The notes under the pieces are model-generated. The model did not search any database and was not told the origin of the DNA. It saw nothing but the letters and a program-made list of their open reading frames with translations. This document shows, one piece after another, positions 34,152 through 41,590 of a stretch of 64,000 nucleotides of DNA (positions within the stretch are counted from its first letter, which is position 1; every line of letters begins with the position of its first letter). Made by a program: the position numbers and the translations under genes. The DNA lies in assembly GCF_014649835.1 (NCBI RefSeq), contig NZ_BMTU01000013.1, positions 1 to 64,000 on the forward strand, read 5' to 3'. The stretch comes from Streptomyces pilosus. GTDB taxonomy: Bacteria > Actinomycetota > Actinomycetes > Streptomycetales > Streptomycetaceae.

Positions 34152-35627
34152 TTGCCCACGCCGTCACGGTCCCCCCGGCCCCGCACCGCAGCCCAGCACC
34201 CCCCGCGTCCGCCCCGCCGGGGACCGCGGCCGCCCGTGCCCCCGCGCAGGAAGCCGCGCTGGGCGCTGCGCACGGCCACCACCCTGTCGGTCGTGGTGCT
34301 CGCCTCCGCCGGGATCGGCCACGCGGTGCTCAGCGGCCTCGACGAGGACATCGCCCGGGTCGACCCGTTCCGCGACATGAAGAACCGGCCCGAGGCGGGC
34401 CACGGCATGAACATCCTGCTCGTCGGCACCGACGGCCGCGAGAAGGTCGGCCGGGCGGAACGGGAGGAGTACCGGCTCGGCGGGACGCCCTGCCACTGCA
34501 CCGACACGATCATGATCGTGCACATCTCGGAGGACCGGGACCGCGCCAGCATCGTCAGCCTCCCCCGCGACTCCTACGCCGAGACTCCCCCGCACACCGA
34601 CCGGGTGAGCGGCGAACAGCACCGGGGACACCCCGTCAAACTGAACGCCGCGTACGCCGAGGGCGGGCCGCAGCTGACCGTGCGCACGGTGGAGAAGATG
34701 ACCCGGGTGAAGATCGACCACTACCTGGAGGTCGACTTCACCAGCTTCATGAAGACCGTCGACGTGGTCGGCGGCGTGGAGATCTGCACCGACCAGCGGC
34801 TGAAGGACGGTCACACGGGCCTCGACCTGCCGGCCGGCCGGCACACCCTCCGGGGCGGCCAGGCCCTGAGCTACGTCCGCGCCCGGCACGTCGACGGCGC
34901 CTCCGACCTCGGCCGGATGAGGCGGCAGCAGCAGTTCATGGCCGCGCTGGTGCACCGCGCCACCTCCTCCGGGATCCTGCTGAACCCGATGAAGTTCCGG
35001 GACGTCACCCGCGCGGTGCTCGGCTCGGTCCGCGCCGACGAGGGCTTCGGCACCGGTGAACTGCTGGACCTCGGCCGGGCGATGCGGGACTTCTCGCCCT
35101 CCTCCTCCGAGTTCACGACGGTGCCGATCGCGAAGATGGGGCACCTCGTGAAGGGCGTCGGCTCGACGCTGAAGTGGGACACCGCGAAGGCGGAGCACAT
35201 CTTCGACGCGATCCGCCGGGACCAGCCGCTGGCCGCGCACCCCACCCGCGAGGCGGCGCGGCGGGTGCCGGTCGACCCGCAGCAGATCCGCGTGCAGGTC
35301 GAGAACGGCACCCGGACCGCGGGGCTCGGCCGGCGTGTGGACGCGGCGCTGGCGGCGACCGGCTTCGCCACCACCCGCACCCCGGCCAACGCGGCCGAAC
35401 AGAACGTGGAACGCACCGTCGTCGCCTACGACCCCCGCTGGGACCGCTCCGCGAAGTCCCTCGCGGCGGCCCTGCCCGGCAGCGAACTGCGCGCGGTGAA
35501 GGGGCAGGGCCCCACGCTGAAGGTGATCGCGGGCGCCGACTTCGTCAAGGTCCACAAGGTGCGCGCCCAGGATCCGGGCCAGGGCGAGCTGGGCGTGGTA
35601 CGGGGCGACGAGGTGAGCTGCTCCTGA
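34152..35627 (+). CDS. LCP family protein 5 with LytR_C domain, TTG start
   Basis: The protein has 491 residues from TTG 34152 (MPTPSRSPRPRTAAQHPP). The choice rests on a strong GGAGG seven bases upstream; no ATG or GTG is suitably placed before the membrane anchor (~40-60). The LCP domain has NILLVGTDGREKVGR, IVSLPRDSYAETPPH, IDHYLEVDFTSFMKTVDVVGGVEICT and RMRRQQQFMAAL. A LytR_C domain is at ~380-480 (QIRVQVENGTRTAGLGRRVDAAL). It contains CHCTDTIMIVH, with two close cysteines not seen in the other five. Its LCP core is more like LCP 6 (both have KLNAAYAEGGPQ/KLNAAYAEDGPE) than like LCP 1 to 4. It converges with the thioesterase gene, with 13 bases between stops. Confidence 0.9.
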   Translation: MPTPSRSPRPRTAAQHPPRPPRRGPRPPVPPRRKPRWALRTATTLSVVVLASAGIGHAVLSGLDEDIARVDPFRDMKNRPEAGHGMNILLVGTDGREKVGRAEREEYRLGGTPCHCTDTIMIVHISEDRDRASIVSLPRDSYAETPPHTDRVSGEQHRGHPVKLNAAYAEGGPQLTVRTVEKMTRVKIDHYLEVDFTSFMKTVDVVGGVEICTDQRLKDGHTGLDLPAGRHTLRGGQALSYVRARHVDGASDLGRMRRQQQFMAALVHRATSSGILLNPMKFRDVTRAVLGSVRADEGFGTGELLDLGRAMRDFSPSSSEFTTVPIAKMGHLVKGVGSTLKWDTAKAEHIFDAIRRDQPLAAHPTREAARRVPVDPQQIRVQVENGTRTAGLGRRVDAALAATGFATTRTPANAAEQNVERTVVAYDPRWDRSAKSLAAALPGSELRAVKGQGPTLKVIAGADFVKVHKVRAQDPGQGELGVVRGDEVSCS

Positions 35628-35640
35628 AGCAGGGCCTGCC

Positions 35641-36198
35641 CTAGTCGTCGAAGCCCTCGGCGGCCCGCTTGGCGCGGAGCTCCATGATCGCCCGGCGGCG
35701 GGCCAGCCGGTGCGTGCGGCGGATCTGCGCCTCCTGGTAGCGGCGCCTGTCCTGCTCGGTCTCGGGTATCACCTGCGGCACCTGCCGCGGTTTGCCGTCG
35801 GCGTCGACGGCCGCGAACACCAGGTAGGCCGATCCGACCTGGGTGGCGGGCGTGGACTCGTTCCACCGCTCCGCCAGCACCCGCACGCCGACCTCCATCG
35901 AGGTCCGGCCGGTCCAGTTGACCTGCGCCTTCACATGGACCAGGTCACCGACCCTGACCGGCTCCAGGAAGGCCATCTCGTCCATGGAGGCGGTGACGGC
36001 CGGGCCGCCGGAGTGCCGTCCCGCGACGGCGCCCGCCGCGTCGTCCACCAATTTCATGATCACCCCGCCGTGCACCGTGCCGAGGAGGTTGGTGTCACTG
36101 TGGGTCATGATGTGGCTGAGGGTCGTACGGGATGCCGCGATGGACTTGCCCGGGATGTCCGGACGCTCCGTTGCTGCGGCTGGAGCCTGGTCTGTCAT
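35641..36198 (-). CDS. Acyl-CoA thioesterase, hotdog fold
   Basis: The protein has 185 residues from ATG 36198 (MTDQAPAAATERPDIPGK). It matches the BACH/YciA-type thioesterases: the hotdog helix and active-site region read SDTNLLGTVHGGVIMKLVDDAAG, followed by GDLVHVKAQVNWTGRTSMEVGVRV. The family hydrolyses acyl-CoA to free acid and CoA in the cytosol; chain-length preference is not readable. The C-terminal ~50 residues are Arg-rich and may be a tail beyond the fold. It lies between LCP 5 (convergent) and LCP 6 (divergent) on the opposite strand, without an obvious functional tie to them. Confidence 0.9.
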   Translation of the reverse strand: MTDQAPAAATERPDIPGKSIAASRTTLSHIMTHSDTNLLGTVHGGVIMKLVDDAAGAVAGRHSGGPAVTASMDEMAFLEPVRVGDLVHVKAQVNWTGRTSMEVGVRVLAERWNESTPATQVGSAYLVFAAVDADGKPRQVPQVIPETEQDRRRYQEAQIRRTHRLARRRAIMELRAKRAAEGFDD

Positions 36199-36316
36199 GG
36201 CCTCTACCTTATGCCGCCGTGGAGTCCGCCCTGTTTTGTGTCGGGTTCGCAACAGCGCCGCTCTGATTTTCCGACGGCCCTGTCTGGCCCGCCGTCCGGC
36301 CTGCACACTGTCTGCC

Positions 36317-37588
36317 ATGAATGATTGGCCCGAGGCATGGTCCGACGAGAACCGCGGCAGCCGTTACGGACGCGGGAGCGCGAGCGCGCAGCCCGAGAGC
36401 GCCCGTGTCATGCGGCAGGTCCGCCGCGGCCCGGCGGCCCCTGCCGGGCAGGGCGGGTACGGCGGGGTCCCGCAGCAGCCCGCGTACGTCGACGGCCGCG
36501 GGCACGGCGGTGCGGACGGCTACGACAGCGGCTACAACACCGGCCAGGTCTACGGCACCCCCGGCGGTGGCGGCCCGGGCGGCGACGGCTACGGTCCGCA
36601 GCGCCCCGCGCCCGACTGGCGCCGCCGCATCAAGGTGACCGCCATCACGGTCGCCGCGGTGCTGGTCGTCACCACCGTCGGCACGTACTTCTGGGCCGAC
36701 TCCAAGCTCAACCGCGAGGTCGACCTGTCGAAGGTGATCGAGCGGCCGGAGAAGGGCGAGGGCACCAACTACCTGATCGTCGGCTCCGACAGCCGCGCGG
36801 GCATGTCCGCCGAGGACAAGAAGAGGCTGCGCACCGGTTCCGCCGAGGGCAAGCGCACGGACTCGGTGATGATCCTGCACACCGGGGACAACGGCCCGAC
36901 CCTCATCTCGCTGCCCCGTGACTCGAACGTGGAGATCCCGTCCTTCAAGGGGTCGGAGTCGGGCAAGACCTACCCCGGCACCGGCCGGCAGGTGAAGCTG
37001 AACGCCGCCTACGCCGAGGACGGACCCGAACTGCTGGTCCGCACGGTCGAGTTCAACACCGGGCTGCACATCGACCACTACGTGGAGATCGGCTTCGCCG
37101 GCTTCGCGAGCATCGTGGACGCGGTCGGCGGGGTCGAGATGGACATCCCGCAGGACATCAAGGACACCAAGTCCGGCGCCGACCTCAAGAAGGGCAGGCA
37201 GACCCTGAACGGCGAGGAGGCCCTCGCCTTCGTCCGCACCCGGTACGCGCTGGCGGGCTCGGACCTGGACCGGACGAAGAACCAGCAGAAGTTCCTCTCC
37301 GCGCTCGCCAACCAGGTGGCCACCCCGGGCACGGTCCTCAACCCGTTCAAGCTCTACCCGACGATGGGCGCGGGCCTGGACTCCCTGATCGTCGACAAGG
37401 AGATGGGCCTGTTCGACCTGGCCGACATGTTCTGGTCGATGAAGGGCGTCAGCGGCGGTGAGGGCACGTCCATGAACATGCCCATCGCGGGTTCCAGCGG
37501 CGGCAACCTGCTCTGGGACAAGGCGAAGGTGAAGCAGCTGGTGAACCAGCTCAACAACGACGAGAAGGTCACCGTCAAGGGCAACTGA
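36317..37588 (+). CDS. LCP family protein 6
   Basis: The protein has 423 residues from ATG 36317 (MNDWPEAWSDENRGSRYGRG). The cytoplasmic N-terminus (1-~97) is Gly/Tyr/Gln-rich with repeats of GYDSGYNTG type. The anchor is ~103-125. The LCP domain shows NYLIVGSDSRAGMSAED, LISLPRDSNVEIPSF, IDHYVEIGFAGFASIVDAVGGVEMDI and RTKNQQKFLSAL. There is no LytR_C domain; the protein ends soon after the LCP core with SGGNLLWDKAKVKQLVNQL. Unlike LCP 1 to 4 it lacks the Cys pair around the core. It is terminated by a strong hairpin shared with the convergent Cys-rich protein. Confidence 0.93.
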   Translation: MNDWPEAWSDENRGSRYGRGSASAQPESARVMRQVRRGPAAPAGQGGYGGVPQQPAYVDGRGHGGADGYDSGYNTGQVYGTPGGGGPGGDGYGPQRPAPDWRRRIKVTAITVAAVLVVTTVGTYFWADSKLNREVDLSKVIERPEKGEGTNYLIVGSDSRAGMSAEDKKRLRTGSAEGKRTDSVMILHTGDNGPTLISLPRDSNVEIPSFKGSESGKTYPGTGRQVKLNAAYAEDGPELLVRTVEFNTGLHIDHYVEIGFAGFASIVDAVGGVEMDIPQDIKDTKSGADLKKGRQTLNGEEALAFVRTRYALAGSDLDRTKNQQKFLSALANQVATPGTVLNPFKLYPTMGAGLDSLIVDKEMGLFDLADMFWSMKGVSGGEGTSMNMPIAGSSGGNLLWDKAKVKQLVNQLNNDEKVTVKGN

Positions 37589-37596
37589 CGCCCGTG

Positions 37597-37624
37597 ACGC
37601 GGTCGGGGGCTCCCCCGGCCGCGT
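37597..37624. terminator. Bidirectional hairpin terminator
   Basis: ACGCGGTCGGGG (37597-37608) pairs with CCCCGGCCGCGT (37613-37624) with one G-T wobble and a GCTC loop. It is flanked by further complementary bases (GACGC and GCGTC). It separates LCP 6 from the convergent Cys-rich gene. Confidence 0.75.
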
Positions 37625-37637
37625 ACGGGCCGGTGCG

Positions 37638-38003
37638 TCACATCGTGCTGCCGGCCATGGCCCGGCACATCTCGGAGCAGCGGCGACAGGACTCCGCGCA
37701 GCGCGTCATCCGGTCGTCGTCGGGCATGGACATGCACGCCTCGGCGCACATGTCGCAGGCCTGCGCGCACATCATGCACATCTCGTTGGCCAGCGGCGAG
37801 CGGCGCATCATCATGTCCGCGCACATGCGGGTCATCTCGGAGCAGTCGATGAGCGCCCGCATGACCGGCAGCCGGGCCTCGCCGCCGGTCTGCAGGCAGG
37901 AGCTCATGGTCTCCTCGCACACGCCGTGGCAGGACATGCAGGCGGCGATGCAGTCCTGCGTCTCCTTGCTCATCGGTTCCATGGTGGGCTGCTGCTGGGT
38001 CAT
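37638..38003 (-). CDS. Four-helix-bundle copper-storage-type (Csp3/DUF326) protein
   Basis: The protein has 121 residues from ATG 38003 (MTQQQPTMEPMSKETQDCIA), with GGAGG-like bases upstream. It contains 16 cysteines spaced along predicted helices (CIAACMSCHGVC, CMMCAQACDMCAEAC, CAESCRRCSEMC), together with many Met. This is the pattern of copper storage proteins, where Cys thiolates line the core of a four-helix bundle and bind many Cu(I) ions. No signal peptide is present, which fits the cytosolic Csp3 type rather than exported Csp1. The expected role is buffering cytosolic copper, which is needed for Streptomyces development. It is divergent from the phospholipase D gene across 232 bases. 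Confidence 0.9.
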   Translation of the reverse strand: MTQQQPTMEPMSKETQDCIAACMSCHGVCEETMSSCLQTGGEARLPVMRALIDCSEMTRMCADMMMRRSPLANEMCMMCAQACDMCAEACMSMPDDDRMTRCAESCRRCSEMCRAMAGSTM

Positions 38004-38235
38004 GGTTCCTCCCGGGGGGAAGGCGGGGGCCGGCGCTCGCCCCCCGCCCCTCCGTCCTACGCCCCTCACCCCATGACCACCACAGGAGCGGCGGGGCCTC
38101 CCCTCTCTCCCCCGGCGGGCGCCCGGTGCAGATCGTCTGCTTGGAACGACCGGCAACGGCAACAAGACGTGAGGCGCCACGGTCGGACCGACCACGCCAG
38201 GAGGACTCGACGACCGGCACAGGGAGAGAACGAGC

Positions 38236-39399
38236 ATGACGGTACAGACCGAGAGGAAGCGGCTGCGCAGACGGCTGGAGCGGCTCATCGGCATCACCGC
38301 CACCGAGGGGAACGAACTGATCCCGCTGCGCAACGGCGACCAGATCTTCCCCGAGATGCTGGCCGCCGTCCGCGCCGCGGAGCACACGGTCGACATGATG
38401 ACCTTCGTGTACTGGCGCGGCGACATCGCGCGGGAGTTCGCCGAGGCGCTGTCCGAGCGGGCCCGCGCGGGCGTGCGCGTACGGCTGCTGCTGGACGGCT
38501 TCGGCGCCAGCAAGATCGAGCGGGACCTGCTGGACGGCATGGAGCGGGCGGGCGTGCAGGTGGCCTGGTTCCGCAAGCCCACGCGGCTGTCGCCGATGCG
38601 GCAGAACCACCGCTGCCACCGCAAGGTCCTGGTCACCGACGAGCACACCGCGTTCACCGGGGGCGTCGGCATCGCCGAGGAGTGGTGCGGTGACGCCCGC
38701 AACCCGGGCGAGTGGCGCGACACGCACGTGAAGGTCAGGGGACCCGCCGTGGACGGTATAGCCGCGGCCTTCGCGCAGAACTGGGCCGAGTGCCACGACG
38801 ACCTGTACGACGAGCACGACCGCTTCACCTCGCAGGAGCAGCCGGGCAACGCCACGGTGCAGGTGGTGCGGGGGTCGGCGAGCTTCGGCTGGCAGGACAT
38901 GCAGACCCTGCTGCGCGTGGTGATCACCTCGGCGCAGGAGCGCTTCCGGCTGTCCACCGCCTACTTCGCGCCGGACGCGTACTTCATCGACCTGCTGGCC
39001 GCCGCCGCCCGCCGGGGGGTGCGGGTGGAGATCCTGCTGCCGGGCCCGCACACCGACCAGCGGGCCTGTCTGCTGGCCGGGCGGCAGCACTACCAGACCC
39101 TGGTCGACGCGGGCGTGGAGGTACGCGAGTACCAGCCGACCATGCTCCACACGAAGATCATCACGGTGGACGGGGTCTGTTCCCTCATCGGGTCCAGCAA
39201 CTTCAACCGCCGCTCCATGGAGCACGACGAGGAGGTCATGCTGGCCGTCCTCGACGAGGACTTCACCGCGGCGCTCGACGCCGACTTCGACGCCGACCGC
39301 AAGCTGAGCGAGCCGATCGACCCGTCCCGCTGGAAGCGCCGCCCGCTGTCCGAGCGCCTCGCCGAGGCGTCGGTCGCCCCGATCCGGCGTTTCCTGTGA
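38236..39399 (+). CDS. Phospholipase D / cardiolipin synthase-like protein
   Basis: The protein has 387 residues from ATG 38236, with GGAGAGAA upstream. Two HKD motifs are seen: CHRKVLVTDEHTAFTGG in the first half and LHTKIITVDGVCSLIGSSNFNRRSMEHDEE in the second, the usual bilobal phosphatidyltransferase arrangement. Cardiolipin synthases normally have two N-terminal membrane spans; this protein has none and begins directly with a basic soluble segment (ERKRLRRRLERL). It may therefore be a soluble or peripheral cardiolipin synthase or another phosphodiesterase. A 15-bp tandem repeat starts inside its stop region. Confidence 0.9.
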   Translation: MTVQTERKRLRRRLERLIGITATEGNELIPLRNGDQIFPEMLAAVRAAEHTVDMMTFVYWRGDIAREFAEALSERARAGVRVRLLLDGFGASKIERDLLDGMERAGVQVAWFRKPTRLSPMRQNHRCHRKVLVTDEHTAFTGGVGIAEEWCGDARNPGEWRDTHVKVRGPAVDGIAAAFAQNWAECHDDLYDEHDRFTSQEQPGNATVQVVRGSASFGWQDMQTLLRVVITSAQERFRLSTAYFAPDAYFIDLLAAAARRGVRVEILLPGPHTDQRACLLAGRQHYQTLVDAGVEVREYQPTMLHTKIITVDGVCSLIGSSNFNRRSMEHDEEVMLAVLDEDFTAALDADFDADRKLSEPIDPSRWKRRPLSERLAEASVAPIRRFL

Positions 39400-39470
39400 C
39401 GGCTTGTCGTGTGACGGCGTGTTCTGTGACGGCTCGTTCCGTGACGGCGTGTCCCGTGACGGCGCGCCGA
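39396..39470. repeat. Five tandem 15-bp repeats beginning at a stop codon
   Basis: GTGACGGC begins at 39396, 39411, 39426, 39441 and 39456, exactly every 15 bases; the remaining seven bases of each unit vary slightly (e.g. TTGTCGT, GTGTTCT). The first unit contains the TGA stop of the phospholipase D gene. No reading frame depends on the array. It lies 58 bases before the DHFR-fold gene. Confidence 0.9.
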
Positions 39471-39527
39471 TGAGTACGGCGGGCCGGTGGAGTCTTCTCC
39501 CTGTGACCGACGTTTCAGGAGGGAATC

Positions 39528-40172
39528 GTGCCCCAGCTGCTGAGAGTGCAGAACTTCGCCGTCTCGAGCGACGGGATCGGCGCCGGTGAGGAACAGAGCC
39601 TCGAGCGTCCGTTCGGCCATGTCGATCCCGGCCGGCTGATGGGCTGGGCCGGCGCCACCGCGAGCTGGCCCAACCGCACCGACCCCGGGGGGACGCGGGG
39701 TCTCGACGACTACTTCACCCGGGACTTCTCCCACAACATCGGCGCCGAGATCATGGGGCGCAACAAGTTCGGGCCGCAGCGCGGACCCTGGCAGGACCAC
39801 GAGTGGCGCGGCTGGTGGGGCGACGAACCGCCCTTCCGCACCCCGGTGTTCGTGCTGACCCACCACCCGCGTCCGTCCTTCACGCTCTCCGACACCACGT
39901 TCCACTTCGTCGACGGCGAACCGGCCGCCGTGCTGGAACGGGCGCGGGAGGCGGCCGGGGGCAAGGACGTCCGGCTCGGCGGCGGGGTCACCACCGTCCG
40001 GGAGTTCCTCGACGCCGGTCTGGTGGACACCCTGCACGTGGCGGTGGCGCCAGTGGAGCTCGGTTCCGGACTGCGCCTGTGGGAGTCCCCCGAGGAGCTG
40101 CTCGACCGGTTCCACCTGGAGGTGGTGCCCAGCCCGAGCGGCGTCACCCACCACCTCTTCTGGAGAAGGTGA
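39528..40172 (+). CDS. Dihydrofolate reductase-fold (RibD C-terminal) family protein
   Basis: The protein has 214 residues from GTG 39528, with an ideal CAGGAGGG upstream. It begins MPQLLRVQNFAVSSDGIGAG, the first strand and loop of RibD_C-type reductases, and continues AEIMGRNKFGPQRGPW, PVFVLTHHPRPSFTLSDTTFHF and VRLGGGVTTVREFLDAGLVDTLHVAVAPVELGSGLRLW, the NADPH-binding core. These stand-alone proteins reduce unknown substrates; they are unlikely to be true dihydrofolate reductase or riboflavin enzymes. No operon partner is evident; it is flanked by a repeat array and a terminator. Confidence 0.88.
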   Translation: MPQLLRVQNFAVSSDGIGAGEEQSLERPFGHVDPGRLMGWAGATASWPNRTDPGGTRGLDDYFTRDFSHNIGAEIMGRNKFGPQRGPWQDHEWRGWWGDEPPFRTPVFVLTHHPRPSFTLSDTTFHFVDGEPAAVLERAREAAGGKDVRLGGGVTTVREFLDAGLVDTLHVAVAPVELGSGLRLWESPEELLDRFHLEVVPSPSGVTHHLFWRR

Positions 40173-40205
40173 GCCGGCCGGCCGTCGGGGGGCGCGCCCG
40201 GGGAC

Positions 40206-40241
40206 GGCAGGGGGGCGCCCGGTGACCGGGCGCCCCCTGCC
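40206..40241. terminator. Strong bidirectional hairpin terminator
   Basis: A stem of 16 base pairs with one bulged G joins 40206-40222 to 40226-40241 around TGA, and the flanking GGAC/GTCC-type bases could extend it. It lies between the convergent DHFR-fold and acyl-CoA dehydrogenase genes. Confidence 0.8.
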
Positions 40242-40251
40242 GCGTCCGCCG

Positions 40252-41409
40252 TTACGGCAGGTTGCGGGCCATCACGATCCGCTGGACCTGGTTCGTGCCC
40301 TCGTAGATCTGCGTGATCTTCGCGTCGCGCATCATCCGCTCGACGGGGTAGTCGCGGGTGTAGCCGTAGCCGCCGAGGAGCTGGACGGCGTCGGTGGTGA
40401 CCTCCATGGCGACGTCGGAGGCGAAGCACTTGGCGGCGGCGCCCTGGAAGGTCAGGTCGCTGTCGCCGCGCTCGGACTTGGCCGCGGCGGCGTAGGTCAG
40501 CTGGCGGGCGGCCTCGATCTTCATGGCCATGTCGGCGAGCATGAACTGGACGCCCTGGAAGTCGGCGATCGGCTTGCCGAACTGCTTGCGCTCCCGGACG
40601 TAGCCCTTGGCGTAGTCGAGGGCGCCCTGGGCGATGCCGAGGGCCTGCGCGGCGATGGTGATGCGGGTGTGGTCCAGCGTCTTCATCGCGGTGGCGAAGC
40701 CGGTGCCCTCCTCGCCGATCATCCGGTCCGCGGGGATGCGGACGTTGTCCAGGTAGACCTCGCGGGTCGGCGAGCCCTTGATGCCGAGCTTCTTCTCCGG
40801 GGCGCCGAAGGAGACGCCCTCGTCGGACTTCTCGACGACGAAGGCGGAGATGCCCTTGGAGCGCTTGGTGGGGTCGGTGACGGCCATCACCGTGTAGAAC
40901 TCGGACTCGCCCGCGTTGGTGATCCAGCGCTTCACGCCGTTGAGGACGTAGGAGTCGCCGTCGCGGACCGCCCTGGTCTTCATGCCGGCCGCGTCCGAGC
41001 CGGCGTCCGGCTCGGAGAGGCAGTACGAGAACATGCCGTCGCCCTTGGCGAGCGGGGTCATGTACTTCTTCTTCAGCGCCTCGGAGCCGGAGAGGATGAC
41101 CGGCAGCGAGCCCAGCTTGTTCACGGCGGGGATGAGGGAGGAGGACGCGCAGACGCGGGCCACCTCCTCGATCACGATCACCGTGGCGAGGGCGTCCGCG
41201 CCGGCGCCGCCGAACTCCTCGGGTACGTGCACGGCGTGCAGGTCGCCCGCGACGAGCGCGTCGAGCGCCTCCTGCGGGAAGCGTGCCTCCTCGTCCACCG
41301 CGGCGGCGTACGGCGCGATCTTCGCCTCGGCCAGCGCGCGGACGGCGTCGCGGAGCATGTCGTGCTCCTCGGACGGGCGGTACAGGTCGAAGTCAGCCGA
41401 TCCGGCCAA
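40252..41409 (-). CDS. Acyl-CoA dehydrogenase
   Basis: The protein has 385 residues from TTG 41409 (MAGSADFDLYRPSEEHDMLRD), with GGAG nine bases upstream. It is an FAD-dependent flavoprotein with the three usual domains: N-terminal helices, a beta domain with FSYCLSEPDAGSDAAGMKTRA and WITNAG, and a C-terminal helical domain with QFGKPIADFQGVQFMLADM, QLLGGYGYTRDYPVERMMRDAKITQIYEGTNQVQR (catalytic Glu in YEGTNQ). It is the counterpart of mycobacterial FadE25 in the conserved neighbourhood (from memory). It oxidises acyl-CoA to enoyl-CoA in fatty-acid or branched-chain amino-acid breakdown; chain specificity is unclear. An unusual palindrome cluster lies upstream. Confidence 0.95.
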   Translation of the reverse strand: MAGSADFDLYRPSEEHDMLRDAVRALAEAKIAPYAAAVDEEARFPQEALDALVAGDLHAVHVPEEFGGAGADALATVIVIEEVARVCASSSLIPAVNKLGSLPVILSGSEALKKKYMTPLAKGDGMFSYCLSEPDAGSDAAGMKTRAVRDGDSYVLNGVKRWITNAGESEFYTVMAVTDPTKRSKGISAFVVEKSDEGVSFGAPEKKLGIKGSPTREVYLDNVRIPADRMIGEEGTGFATAMKTLDHTRITIAAQALGIAQGALDYAKGYVRERKQFGKPIADFQGVQFMLADMAMKIEAARQLTYAAAAKSERGDSDLTFQGAAAKCFASDVAMEVTTDAVQLLGGYGYTRDYPVERMMRDAKITQIYEGTNQVQRIVMARNLP

Positions 41410-41448
41410 GGTCTCTCACGCTCCAAAACGCTGCGATGCTGGGCACGC

Positions 41449-41466
41449 TAACTACCGTTAAGTAAC
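41449..41466. promoter_or_regulatory. Overlapping palindromes upstream of acyl-CoA dehydrogenase, operator candidate
   Basis: TAAC-TACC-GTTA (41449-41460) and GTTA-AG-TAAC (41457-41466) share the middle GTTA, giving three regularly spaced half-sites about 40 bases upstream of the TTG start codon. The A/T-rich bases beyond (41467-41476) suit a promoter. A TetR-type fatty-acid regulator is one possibility. Confidence 0.45.
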
Positions 41467-41590
41467 TCAAATTTTATGCCTTCCTCCGCGTTCGTGGATA
41501 GGTGAGCTTGACGACAGCCGGAAGGTGCTCTTCCCCCTCCCCCGGCTATGCTCGGGCGCGCACTGCATGCCGTTTACCCCTGGAGCACCC

